A DNA stretch of 64,000 nucleotides from Eutreptiella sp. 'Long Island Sound 2002' (lineage: Eukaryota > Euglenozoa > Euglenophyceae > Eutreptiales > Eutreptiaceae): assembly GCA_964036045.1 (NCBI GenBank), contig CAXIWF010000081.1, positions 1-64,000 on the forward strand, read 5' to 3'. Shown in pieces: positions 12,837 to 25,556 of the stretch. The notes below the pieces were generated by a model that did no database searches, was not told the origin of the DNA, and saw only the letters and a list, made by a program, of their open reading frames with translations. Every line of letters starts with the position of its first letter. The stretch's first letter is position 1. The translations under genes were made by a program, and so were the position numbers.

Positions 12837-14332
12837 TTGAGATATTTGGGGCGCAAGTTGCAAGGAATAAAGGGATTGGAGAGAAATTCCACCATAGCTG
12901 GTCCGGGAGAGTCCGATGCGTGGGAGCACCTGGGCGCCAAAGTGATCGTACCTGCTTGTTGGACTTTTTCAGTCACCAAAACATGCAAACTAGCTGAAAC
13001 AGGCATCGGAAACGTGTTACGCCACTTCTCACGATCGTTTTGAGTATATGTGAGCCCGTTTTTTGGGCCGTTTAGCATCATTTAAGAGATGAAAACAGAA
13101 AACTCCTGAGTTTGGGTAATTTTGAAGATTGGCAGAGCCGGAAAAAATTTTTTTTTCGAGGGGGGGGTCCAAAAAATGCGAAATTTTTTTTTCGCATTTT
13201 TGGGTACTATTTGACGTGGACTTTGCAATGAAAGCAAAAAAAACGGGGATGCGCATACCAGTTTGGAGATATGGGCCTTGCAAAAATTCGGTCCAAGAGG
13301 GTTGGAAACTTTGTTTTGCCGTTTTCTCCGTTTTTTTTTCTCGGCACGGGGGTGCACCCACACCCACCACCGACCACGTATTGGTGCCACACCAACCTCA
13401 AATATGATTTTTGGGGGTTAGGGACAACATGGCCCCACCAACTGCCCAAAATTGCAGGGTGGCTTGCCCCCTGGGCAACGGCAAAGGGCCGCACCCCTTG
13501 GGACGGGGCTTCCCCGCTTGCCCAAGGGGGCCCCCCTCCGGTCGCATTGAGCACGTCGTATAGGGGGGTAAACGCCACCAGTTTTGAGATATTTGGGGCG
13601 CAAGTTGCAAGGAATAAGGGGATTGGAGAGAAATTCCACCATAGCTGGTCCGGGAGAGTCCGATGCGTGGGAGCACCTGGGCGCCAAAGTGATCGTACCT
13701 GCTTGTTGGACTTTTTCAGTCACCAAAACATGCAAACTAGCAGAAACAGGCATCAGAAACGTGTTACGCCACTTCTCACGATCGTTTTGAGTATATGTGA
13801 GCCCGTTTTTTGGGCCGTTTAGCATCATTTAAGAGATGAAAACAGAAAACTTCTGAGTTTGGGTAATTTTGAAGATTGGCAGAGCCGGAAAAAATTTTTT
13901 TTTTCGAGGGGGGGGTCCAAAAAATGCGAAAATTTTTTTTCGCATTTTTGGGTACTATTTGACGTGGACTTTGCAATGAAAGCAAAAAAAACGGGGATGC
14001 GCATACCAGTTTGGAGATATGGGCCTTGCAAAAATTCGGTCCAAGAGGGTTGGAAACTTTGTTTTGCCGTTTTCTCCGTTTTTTTTTTCTCGGCACAGGG
14101 GTGCACCCACACCCACCACCGACCACGTATTGGTGCCAAACCAACATCAAATATTATTTTTGGGGGTTAGGGACAACATGGCCCCACCAACCGCCCAAAA
14201 TTGCAGGGTGGCTTGCCCCCTGGGCAACGGCAAAGGGCCGCACCCCTTGGGACGGGGCTTTGCCGCTTGCCCAAGGGGGCCCCCCTCCGGTCGCATTGAG
14301 CACGTCGTATAGGGGGGTAAACGCCACCAGTT
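12837..14332 (+). repeat. Array block 5: adjacent monomer pair sharing gtacctgct
   Basis: Two neighbouring monomers (12837 and 13584) share the double substitution gtacctgct for gtactggct (12952-12953 and 13699-13700). They also share gggtaatttt (13118 and 13865) in place of gggtgatttt. These look like the two products of a local one-monomer duplication or conversion. Confidence 0.75.
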
Positions 14333-17300
14333 TTGAGATATTTGGGGCGCAAGTTGCAAGGAATAAAGGGATTGGAGAGAAATTCCACCATAGCTGGTCC
14401 GGGAGAGTCCGATGCGTGGGAGCACCTGGGCGCCAAAGTGATCGTACTGGCTTGTTGGACTTTTTCAGTCACCAAAACATGCAAACTAGCGGAAACAGGC
14501 ATCGGAAACGTGTTACGCCACTTCTCACGATCGTTTTGAGTATATGTGAGCCCGTTTTTTGGGCCGTTTAGCATCATTTAAGAGATGAAAACAGAAAACT
14601 CCTGAGTTTGGGTGATTTTGAAGATTGGCATGGCCGGAGAAAAAATTTTTTTTCGAGGGGGGGGTCCAAAAAATGCGAAAATTTTTTTTCGCATTTTTGG
14701 GTACTATTTGACGTGGACTTTGCAATGAAAGCAAAAAAAACGGGGATGCGCATACCAGTTTGGAGATATGGGCCTTGCAAAAATTCGGTCCAAGAGGGTT
14801 GGAAACTTTGTTTTGCCGTTTTCTCCGTTTTTTTTTTCTCGGCACAGGGGTGCACCCACACCCACCACCGACCACGTATTGGTGCCAAACCAACCTCAAA
14901 TATGATTTTTGGGGGTTAGGGACAACATGGCCCCACCAACCGCCCAAAATTGCAGGGTGGCTTGCCCCCTGGGCAACGGCAAAGGGCCGCACCCCTTGGG
15001 ACGGGGCTTTGCCGCTTGCCCAAGGGGGCCCCCCTCCGGTCGCATTGAGCACGTTGTATAGGGGGGTAAACGCCACCAGTTTTGAGATATTTGGGGCGCA
15101 AGTTGCAAGGAATAAAGGGATTGGAGAGAAATTCCACCATAGCTGGTCCGGGAGAGTCCGATGCGTGGGAGCACCTGGGCGCCAAAGTGATCGTACTGGC
15201 TTGTTGGACTTTTTCAGTCACCAAAACATGCAAACTAGCAGAAACAGGCATCGGAAACGTGTTACGCCACTTCTCACGATCGTTTTGAGTATATGTGAGC
15301 CCGTTTTTTGGGCCGTTTAGCATCATTTAAGAGATGAAAACAGAAAACTCCTGAGTTTGGGTGATTTTGAAGATTGGCATGGCCGGAGAAAAAAATTTTT
15401 TTCGAGGGGGGGGTCCAAAAAATGCGAAAATTTTTTTTCGCATTTTTGGGTACTATTTGACGTGGACTTTGCAATGAAAGCAAAAAAAACGGGGATGCGC
15501 ATACCAGTTTGGAGATATGGGCCTTGCAAAAATTCGGTCCAAGAGGGTTGGAAACTTTGTTTTGCCGTTTTCTCCGTTTTTTTTTCTCGGCACAGGGGTG
15601 CACCCACACCCACCACCGACCACGTATTGGTGCCAAACCAACCTCAAATATGATTTTTGGGGGTTAGGGACAACATGGCCCCACCAACCGCCCAAAATTG
15701 CAGGGTGGCTTGCCCCCTGGGCAACGGCAAAGGGCCGCACCCCTTGGGACGGGGCTTTGCCGCTTGCCCAAGGGGGCCCCCCTCCGGTCGCATTGAGCAC
15801 GTCGTATAGGGGGGTAAACGCCACCAGTTTTGAGATATTTGGGGCGCAAGTTGCAAGGAATAAAGGGATTGGAGAGAAATTCCACCATAGCTGGTCCGGG
15901 AGAGTCCGATGCGTGGGAGCACCTGGGCGCCAAAGTGATCGTACTGGCTTGTTGGACTTTTTCAGTCACCAAAACATGCAAACTAGCAGAAACAGGCATC
16001 GGAAACGTGTTACGCCACTTCTCACGATCGTTTTGAGTATATGTGAGCCCGTTTTTTGGGCCGTTTAGCATCATTTAAGAGATGAAAACAGAAAACTCCT
16101 GAGTTTGGGTGATTTTGAAGATTGGCATGGCCGGAGAAAAAATTTTTTTTCGAGGGGGGGGTCCAAAAAATGCGAAAATTTTTTTTCGCATTTTTGGGTA
16201 CTATTTGACGTGGACTTTGCAATGAAAGCAAAAAAAACGGGGATGCGCATACCAGTTTGGAGATATGGGCCTTCCAAAAATTCGGTCCAAGAGGGTTGGA
16301 AACTTTGTTTTGCCGTTTTCTCCGTTTTTTTTTTCTCGGCACAGGGGTGCACCCACACCCACCACCGACCACGTATTGGTGCCAAACCAACCTCAAATAT
16401 GATTTTTGGGGGTTAGGGACAACATGGCCCCACCAACCGCCCAAAATTGCAGGGTGGCTTGCCCCCTGGGCAACGGCAAAGGGCCGCACCCCTTGGGACG
16501 GGGCTTCGCCGCTTGCCCAAGGGGGCCCCCCTCCGGTCGCATTGAGCACGTCGTATAGGGGGGTAAACGCCACCAGTTTTGAGATATTTGGGGCGCAAGT
16601 TGCAAGGAATAAAGGGATTGGAGAGAAATTCCACCATAGCTGGTCCGGGAGAGTCCGATGCGTGGGAGCACCTGGGCGCCAAAGTGATCGTACTAGCTTG
16701 TTGGACTTTTTCAGTCACCAAAACATGCAAACTAGCAGAAACAGGCATCGGAAACGTGTTACGCCACTTCTCACGATCGTTTTGAGTATATGTGAGCCCG
16801 TTTTTGGGGCCGTTTAGCATCATTTAAGAGATGAAAACAGAAAACTCCTGAGTTTGGGTGATTTTGAAGATTGGCATGGCCGGAGAAAAAATTTTTTTTC
16901 GAGGGGGGGGTCCAAAAAATGCGAAAATTTTTTTTCGCATTTTTGGGTACTATTTGACGTGGACTTTGCAATGAAAGCAAAAAAAACGGGGATGCGCATA
17001 CCAGTTTGGAGATATGGGCCTTGCAAAAATTCGGTCCAAGAGGGTTGGAAACTTTGTTTTGCCGTTTTCTCCGTTTTTTTTTTCTCGGCACAGGGGTGCA
17101 CCCACACCCACCACCGACCACGTATTGGTGCCAAACCAACCTCAAATATGATTTTTGGGGGTCAGGGACAACATGGCCCCACCAACCGCCCAAAATTGCA
17201 GGGTGGCTTGCCCCCTGGGCAACGGCAAAGGGCCGCACCCCTTGGGACGGGGCTTCCCCGCTTGCCCAAGGGGGCCCCCCTCCGGTCGCATTGAGCACGT

Positions 17301-18076
17301 CGTATAGGGGGGTAAACGCCACCAGTTTTGAGATATTTGGGGCGCAAGTTGCAAGGAATAAAGGGATTGGAGAGAAATTCCACCATAGCTGGTCCGGGAG
17401 AGTCCGATGCGTGGGAGCACCTGGGCGCCAAAGTGATCGTACTGGCTTGTTGGACTTTTTCAGTCACCAAAACATGCAAACTAGCAGAAACAGGCATCGG
17501 AATCGTGTTACGCCACTTCTCACGATCGTTTTGAGTATATGTGAGCCCGTTTTTTGGGCCGTTTAGCATCATTTAAGAGATGAAAACAGAAAACTCCTGA
17601 GTTTGGATGATTTTGAAGATTGGCATGGCCGGAGAAAAAATTTTTTTTCGAGGGGGGGGTCCAAAAAATGCGAAAATTTTTTTTCGCATTTTTGGGTACT
17701 ATTTGACGTGGACTTTGCAATGAAAGCAAAAAAAACGGGGATGCGCATACCAGTTTGGAGATATGGGCCTTGCAAAAATTCGGTCCAAGAGGGTTGGAAA
17801 CTTTGTTTTGCCGTTTTCTCCGTTTTTTTTTTCTCGGCACAGGGGTGCACCCACACCCACCACCGACCACGTATTGGTGCCAAACCAACCTCAAATATGA
17901 TTTTTGGGGGTTAGGGACAACATGGCCCCACCAACCGCCCAAAATTGCAGGGTGGCTTGCCCCCTGGGCAACGGCAAAGGGCCGCACCCCTTGGGACGGG
18001 GCTTCCCCGCTTGCCCAAGGGGGCCCCCCTCCGGTCGCATTGAGCACGTCGTATAGGGGGGTAAACGCCACCAGTT
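14333..18076 (+). repeat. Array block 6: five atggccgg-class monomers
   Basis: Monomers start at 14333, 15082, 15830, 16579 and 17328. The first four and most of the fifth are of the atggccggag class and close to consensus. Private changes are few: cgttgta (T15055, a CpG site), ccttccaaaaa at ~16274, gtactagct at ~16694, tttttggggcc at ~16805, gggggtcagg at ~17162 and ggaatcgtg at ~17502. Confidence 0.75.
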
Positions 18077-19573
18077 TTGAGATATTTGGGGCGCAAGTTG
18101 CAAGGAATAAAGGGATTGGAGAGAAATTCCACCATAGCTGGTCCGGGAGAGTCCGATGCGTGGGAGCACCTGGGCGCCAAAGTGATCGTACTGGCTTGTT
18201 GGACTTTTTCAGTCACCAAAACATGCAAACTAGCGGAAACAGGCATCGGAAACGTGTTACGCCACTTCTCACGATCGTTTTGAGTATATGTGAGCCCGTT
18301 TTTTGGGCCGTTTAGCATCATTTAAGAGATGAAAACAGAAAACTCCTGAGTTTGGGTGATTTTGAAGATTGGCAGAGCCGGAAAAAAAAATTTTTTTCGA
18401 GGGGGGGGTCCAAAAAATGCGAAAATTTTTTTTCGCATTTTTGGGTACTATTTGACGTGGACTTTGCAATGAAAGCAAAAAAACGGGGATGCGCATACCA
18501 GTTTGGAGATATGGGCCTTGCAAAAATTCGGTCCAAGAGGGTTGGAAACTTTGTTTTGCCGTTTTCTCCGTTTTTTTTTTCTCGGCACAGGGGTGCACCC
18601 ACACCCACCACCGACCACGTATTGGTGCCAAACCAACCTCAAATATGATTTTTGGGGGTTAGGGACAACATGGCCCCACCAACCGCCCAAAATTGCAGGG
18701 TGGCTTGCCCCCTGGGCAACGGCAAAGGGCCGCACCCCTTGGGACGGGGCTTCCCCGCTTGCCCAAGGGGGCCCCCCTCCGGTCGCATTGAGCACGTCGT
18801 ATAGGGGGGTAAACGCCACCAGTTTTGAGATATTTGGGGTGCAAGTTGCAAGGAATAAAGGGATTGGAGAGAAATTCCACCATAGCTGGTCCGGGAGAGT
18901 CCGATGCGTGGGAGCACCTAGGCGCCAAAGTGATCGTACTGGCTGGTTGGACTTTTTCAGTCACCAAAACATGCAAACTAGCGGAAACAGGCATCGGAAA
19001 CGTGTTACGCCACTTCTCACGATCGTTTTGAGTATATGTGAGCCCGTTTTTTGGGCCGTTTAGCATCATTTAAGAGATGAAAACAGAAAACTCCTGAGTT
19101 TGGGTGATTTTGAAGATTGGCAGAGCCGGAAAAAAAAATTTTTTCCGAGGGGGGGGTCCAAAAAATGCGAAAATTTTTTTTCGCATTTTTGGGTACTATT
19201 TGACGTGGACTTTGCAATGAAAGCAAAAAAAACGGGGATGCGCATACCAGTTTGGAGATATGGGCCTTGCAAAAATTCGGTCCAAGAGGGTTGGAAACTT
19301 TGTTTTGCCGTTTTCTCCGTTTTTTTTTTCTCGGCACAGGGGTGCACCCACACCCACCACCGACCACGTATTGGTGCCAAACCAACCTCAAATATGATTT
19401 TTGGGGGTTAGGGACAACATGGCCCCACCAACCGCCCAAAATTGCAGGGTGGCTTGCCCCCTGGGCAACGGCAAAGGGCCGCACCCCTTGGGACGGGGCT
19501 TCCCCGCTTGCCCAAGGGGGCCCCCCTCCGGTCGCATTGAGCACGTCGTATAGGGGGGTAAACGCCACCAGTT
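18077..19573 (+). repeat. Array block 7: agagccgg-class pair with longest A tracts
   Basis: Monomers 18077 and 18825 are both of the agagccgg class. Their A/T junctions are A9T7 and A9T6 followed by C, at the A-rich extreme of the range seen. The first copy has lost one A from the gcaaaaaaaacgggg run near 18476, which shifts every reading frame across it. Confidence 0.75.
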
Positions 19574-22567
19574 TTGAGATATTTGGGGCGCAAGTTGCAA
19601 GGAATAAAGGGATTGGAGAGAAATTCCACCATAGCTGGTCCGGGAGAGTCCGATGCGTGGGAGCACCTGGGCGCCAAAGTGATCGTACTGGCTTGTTGGA
19701 CTTTTTCAGTCACCAAAACATGCAAACTAGCGGAAACAGGCATCGGAAACGTGTTACGCCACTCCTCACGATCGTTTTGAGTATATGTGAGCCCGTTTTT
19801 TGGGCCGTTTAGCATCATTTAAGAGATGAAAACAGAAAACTCTTGAGTTTGGGTGATTTTGAAGATTGGCATGGCCGGAGAAAAAATTTTTTTCGAGGGG
19901 GGGGTCCAAAAAATGCGAAAATTTTTTTTCGCATTTTTGGGTACTATTTGACGTGGACTTTGCAATGAAAGCAAAAAAAACGGGGATGCGCATACCAGTT
20001 TGGAGATATGGGCCTTGCAAAAATTCGGTCCAAGAGGGTTGGAAACTTTGTTTTGCCGTTTTCTCCGTTTTTTTTTTCTCGGCACAGGGGTGCACCCACA
20101 CCCACCACCGACCACGTATTGGTGCCAAACCAACCTCAAATATGATTTTTGGGGGTTAGGGACAACATGGCCCCACCAACCGCCCAAAATTGCAGGATGG
20201 CTTGCCCCCTGGGCAACGGCAAAGGGCCGCACCCCTTGGGACGGGGCTTCCCCGCTTGCCCAAGGGGGCCCCCCTCCGGTCGCATTGAGCACGTCGTATA
20301 GGGGGGTAAACGCCACCAGTTTTGAGATATTTGGGGCGCAAGTTGCAAGGAATAAAGGGATTGGAGAGAAATTCCACCATAGCTGGTCCGGGAGAGTCCG
20401 ATGCGTGGGAGCACCTGGGCGCCAAAGTGATCGTACTGGCTTGTTGGACTTTTTCAGTCACCAAAACATGCAAACTAGCGGAAACAGGCATCGGAAACGT
20501 GTTACGCCACTTCTCACGATCGTTTTGAGTATATGTGAGCCCGTTTTTTGGGCCGTTTAGCATCATTTAAGAGATGAAAACAGAAAACTCCTGAGTTTGG
20601 GTGATTTTGAAGATTGGCATGGCCGGAGAAAAAATTTTTTTTCGAGGGGGGGGTCCAAAAAATGCGAAAATTTTTTTTCGCATTTTTGGGTACTATTTGA
20701 CGTGGACTTTGCAATGAAAGCAAAAAAAACGGGGATGCGCATACCAGTTTGGAGATATGGGCCTTGCAAAAATTCGGTCCAAGAGGGTTGGAAACTTTGT
20801 TTTGCCGTTTTCTCCGTTTTTTTTTTCTCGGCACAGGGGTGCACCCACACCCACCACCGACCACGTATTGGTGCCAAACCAACCTCAAATATGATTTTTG
20901 GGGGTTAGGGACAACATGGCCCCACCAACCGCCCAAAATTGCAGGGTGGCTTGCCCCCTGGGCAACGGCAAAGGGCCGCACCCCTTGGGACGGGGCTTCC
21001 CCGCTTGCCCAAGGGGGCCCCCCTCCGGTCGCATTGAGCACGTCGTATAGGGGGGTAAACGCCACCAGTTTTGAGATATTTGGGGCGCAAGTTGCAAGGA
21101 ATAAAGGGATTGGAGAGAAATTCCACCATAGCTGGTCCGGGAGAGTCCGATGCGTGGGAGCACCTGGGCGCCAAAGTGATCGTACTGGCTTGTTGGACTT
21201 TTTCAGTCACCAAAACATGCAAACTAGCGGAAACAGGCATCGGAAACGTGTTACGCCACTTCTCACGATCGTTTTGAGTATATGTGAGCCCGTTTTTTGG
21301 GCCGTTTAGCATCATTTAAGAGATGAAAACAGAAAACTCCTTAGTTTGGGTGATTTTGAAGATTGGCATGGCCGGAGAAAAATTTTTTTTCGAGGGGGGG
21401 GTCCAAAAAATGCGAAAATTTTTTTTCGCATTTTTGGGTACTATTTGACGTGGACTTTGCAATGAAAGCAAAAAAAACGGGGATGCGCATACCAGTTTGG
21501 AGATATGGGCCTTGCAAAAATTCGGTCCAAGAGGGTTGGAAACTTTGTTTTGCCGTTTTCTCCGTTTTTTTTTTCTCGGCACAGGGGTGCACCCACACCC
21601 ACCACCGACCACGTATTGGTGCCAAACCAACCTCAAATATGATTTTTGGGGGTTAGGGACAACATGGCCCCACCAACCGCCCAAAATTGCAGGGTGGCTT
21701 GCCCCCTGGGCAACGGCAAAGGGCCGCACCCCTTGGGACGGGGCTTCCCCGCTTGCCCAAGGGGGCCCCCCTCCGGTCGCATTGAGCACGTCGTATAGGG
21801 GGGTAAACGCCACCAGTTTTGAGATATTTGGGGCGCAAGTTGCAAGGAATAAAGGGATTGGAGAGAAATTCCACCATAGCTGGTCCGGGAGAGTCCGATG
21901 CGTGGGAGCACCTGGGCGCCAAAGTGATCGTACTGGCTTGTTGGACTTTTTCAGTCACCAAAACATGCAAACTAGCGGAAACAGGCATCGGAAACGTGTT
22001 ACGCCACTTCTCACGATCGTTTTGAGTATATGTGAGCCCGTTTTTTGGGCCGTTTAGCATCATTTAAGAGATGAAAACAGAAAACTCCTTAGTTTGGGTG
22101 ATTTTGAAGATTGGCATGGCCGGAGAAAATTTTTTTTTTCGAGGGGGGGGTCCAAAAAATGCGAAAATTTTTTTTCGCATTTTTGGGTACTATTTGACGT
22201 GGACTTTGCAATGAAAGCAAAAAAAACGGGGATGCGCATACCAGTTTGGAGATATGGGCCTTGCAAAAATTCGGTCCAAGAGGGTTGGAAACTTTGTTTT
22301 GCCGTTTTCTCCGTTTTTTTTTTCTCGGCACAGGGGTGCACCCACACCCACCACCGACCACGTATTGGTGCCAAACCAACCTCAAATATGATTTTTGGGG
22401 GTTAGGGACAACATGGCCCCACCAACCGCCCAAAATTGCAGGGTGGCTTGCCCCCTGGGCAACGGCAAAGGGCCGCACCCCTTGGGACGGGGCTTTGCCG
22501 CTTGCCCAAGGGGGCCCCCCTCCGGTCGCATTGAGCACGTCGTATAGGGGGGTAAACGCCACCAGTT
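19574..22567 (+). repeat. Array block 8: four homogeneous atggccgg-class monomers
   Basis: Monomers 19574, 20322, 21071 and 21819 form the start of a run of sixteen successive atggccgg-class copies that ends near 31.5 kb. The last two share ctccttagtttg (T21342 and T22090), which reappears at 24334. The final A/T junction, near 22127, is A4T10, at the T-rich extreme. Confidence 0.75.
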
Positions 22568-25556
22568 TTGAGATATTTGGGGCGCAAGTTGCAAGGAATA
22601 AAGGGATTGGAGAGAAATTCCACCATAGCTGGTCCGGGAGAGTCCGATGCGTGGGAGCACCTGGGCGCCAAAGTGATCGTACTGGCTTGTTGGACTTTTT
22701 CAGTCACCAAAACATGCAAACTAGCGGAAACAGGCATCGGAAATGTGTTACGCCACTTCTCACGATCGTTTTGAGTATATGTGAGCCCGTTTTTTGGGCC
22801 GTTTAGCATCATTTAAGAGATGAAAACAGAAAACTCCTGAGTTTGGGTGATTTTGAAGATTGGCATGGCCGGAGAAAAAATTTTTTTTCGAGGGTGGGGT
22901 CCAAAAAATGCGAAAATTTTTTTCGCATTTTTGGGTACTATTTGACGTGGACTTTGCAATGAAAGCAAAAAAAACGGGGATGCGCATACCAGTTTGGAGA
23001 TATGGGCCTTGCAAAAATTCGGTCCAAGAGGGTTGGAAACTTTGTTTTGCCGTTTTCTCCGTTTTTTTTTCTCGGCACAGGGGTGCACCCACACCCACCA
23101 CCGACCACGTATTGGTGCCAAACCAACCTCAAATATGATTTTTGGGGGTTAGGGACAACATGGCCCCACCAACCGCCCAAAATTGCAGGGTGGCTTGCCC
23201 CCTGGGCAACGGCAAAGGGCCGCACCCCTTGGGACGGGGCTTCCCCGCTTGCCCAAGGGGGCCCCCCTCCGGTCGCATTGAGCACGTCGTATAGGGGGGT
23301 AAGCGCCACCAGTTTTGAGATATTTGGGGCGCAAGTTGCAAGGAATAAAGGGATTGGAGAGAAATTCCACCATAGCTGGTCCGGGAGAGTCCGATGCGTG
23401 GGAGCACCTGGGCGCCAAAGTGATCGTACTGGCTTGTTGGACTTTTTCAGTCACCAAAACATGCAAACTAGCAGAAACAGGCATCGGAAACGTGTTACGC
23501 CACTTCTCACGATCGTTTTGAGTATATGTGAGCCCGTTTTTTGGGCCGTTTAGCATCATTTAAGGGATGAAAACAGAAAACTCTTGAGTTTGGGTGATTT
23601 TGAAGATTGGCATGGCCGGAGAAAAAAATTTTTTTCGAGGGGGGGGTCCAAAAAATGCGAAAATTTTTTTTCGCATTTTTGGGTACTATTTGACGTGGAC
23701 TTTGCAATGAAAGCAAAAAAAACGGGGATGCGCATACCAGTTTGGAGATATGGGCCTTGCAAAAATTCGGTCCAAGAGGGTTGGAAACTTTGTTTTGCCG
23801 TTTTCTCCGTTTTTTTTTCTCGGCACAGGGGTGCACCCACACCCACCACCGACCACGTATTGGTGCCAAACCAACCTCAAATATGATTTTTGGGGGTTAG
23901 GGACAACATGGCCCCACCAACCGCCCAAAATTGCAGGGTGGCTTGCCCCCTGGGCAACGGCAAAGGGCCGCACCCCTTGGGACGGGGCTTCCCCGCTTTC
24001 CCAAGGGGGCCCCCCTCCGGTCGCATTGAGCACGTCGTATAGGGGGGTAAACGCCACCAGTTTTGAGATATTTGGGGCGCAAGTTGCAAGGAATAAAGGG
24101 ATTGGAGAGAAATTCCACCATAGCTGGTCCGGGAGAGTCCGATGCGTGGGAGCACCTGGGCGCCAAAGTGATCGTACTGGCTTGTTGGACTTTTTCAGTC
24201 ACCAAAACATGCAAACTAGCGGAAACAGGCATCGGAAACGTGTTACGCCACTTCTCACGATCGTTTTGAGTATATGTGAGCCCGTTTTTTGGGCCGTTTA
24301 GCATCATTTAAGAGATGAAAACAGAAAACTCCTTAGTTTGGGTGATTTTGAAGATTGGCATGGCCGGAGAAAAATTTTTTTTCGAGGGGGGGGTCCAAAA
24401 AATGCGAAAATTTTTTTCGCATTTTTGGGTACTATTTGACGTGGACTTTGCAATGAAAGCAAAAAAAACGGGGATGCGCATACCAGTTTGGAGATATGGG
24501 CCTTGCAAAAATTCGGTCCAAGAGGGTTGGAAACTTTGTTTTGCCGTTTTCTCCGTTTTTTTTTCTCGGCACAGGGGTGCACCCACACCCACCACCGACC
24601 ACGTATTGGTGCCAAACCAACCTCAAATATGATTTTTGGGGGTTAGGGACAACATGGCCCCACCAACCGCCCAAAATTGCAGGGTGGCTTGCCCCCTGGG
24701 CAACGGCAAAGGGCCGCACCCCTTGGGACGGGGCTTCCCCGCTTGCCCAAGGGGGCCCCCCTCCGGTCGCATTGAGCACGTCGTATAGGGGGGTAAGCGC
24801 CACCAGTTTTGAGATATTTGGGGCGCAAGTTGCAAGGAATAAAGGGATTGGAGAGAAATTCCACCATAGCTGGTCCGGGAGAGTCCGATGCGTGGGAGCA
24901 CCTGGGCGCCAAAGTGATCGTACTGGCTTGTTGGACTTTTTCAGTCACCAAAACATGCAAACTAGCGGAAACAGGCATCGGAAACGTGTTACGCCACTTC
25001 TCACGATCGTTTTGAGTATATGTGAGCCCGTTTTTTGGGCCGTTTAGCATCATTTAAGAGATGAAAACAGAAAACTCCTGAGTTTGGGTGATTTTGAAGA
25101 TTGGCATGGCCGGAGAAAAATTTTTTTTCGAGGGGGGGGTCCAAAAAATGCGAAAATTTTTTTTCGCATTTTTGGGTACTATTTGACGTGGACTTTGCAA
25201 TGAAAGCAAAAAAAACGGGGATGCGCATACCAGTTTGGAGATATGGGCCTTGCAAAAATTCGGTCCAAGAGGGTTGGAAACTTTGTTTTGCCGTTTTCTC
25301 CGTTTTTTTTTTCTCGGCACAGGGGTGCACCCACACCCACCACCGACCACGTATTGGTGCCAAACCAACCTCAAATATGATTTTTGGGGGTTAGGGACAA
25401 CATGGCCCCACCAACCGCCCAAAATTGCAGGGTGGCTTGCCCCCTGGGCAACGGCAAAGGGCCGCACCCCTTGGGACGGGGCTTCGCCGCTTGCCCAAGG
25501 GGGCCCCCCTCCGGTCGCATTGAGCACGTCGTATAGGGGGGTAAACGCCACCAGTT
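22568..25556 (+). repeat. Array block 9: two-monomer higher-order repeat
   Basis: Monomers start at 22568, 23315, 24063 and 24809. Alternate copies (22568 and 24063) share ggggtaagcgcc (G23303 and G24797) and a hairpin core shortened to A4T7. The spacing is 1494 bp, or two monomers. The intervening copies lack both. Confidence 0.75.
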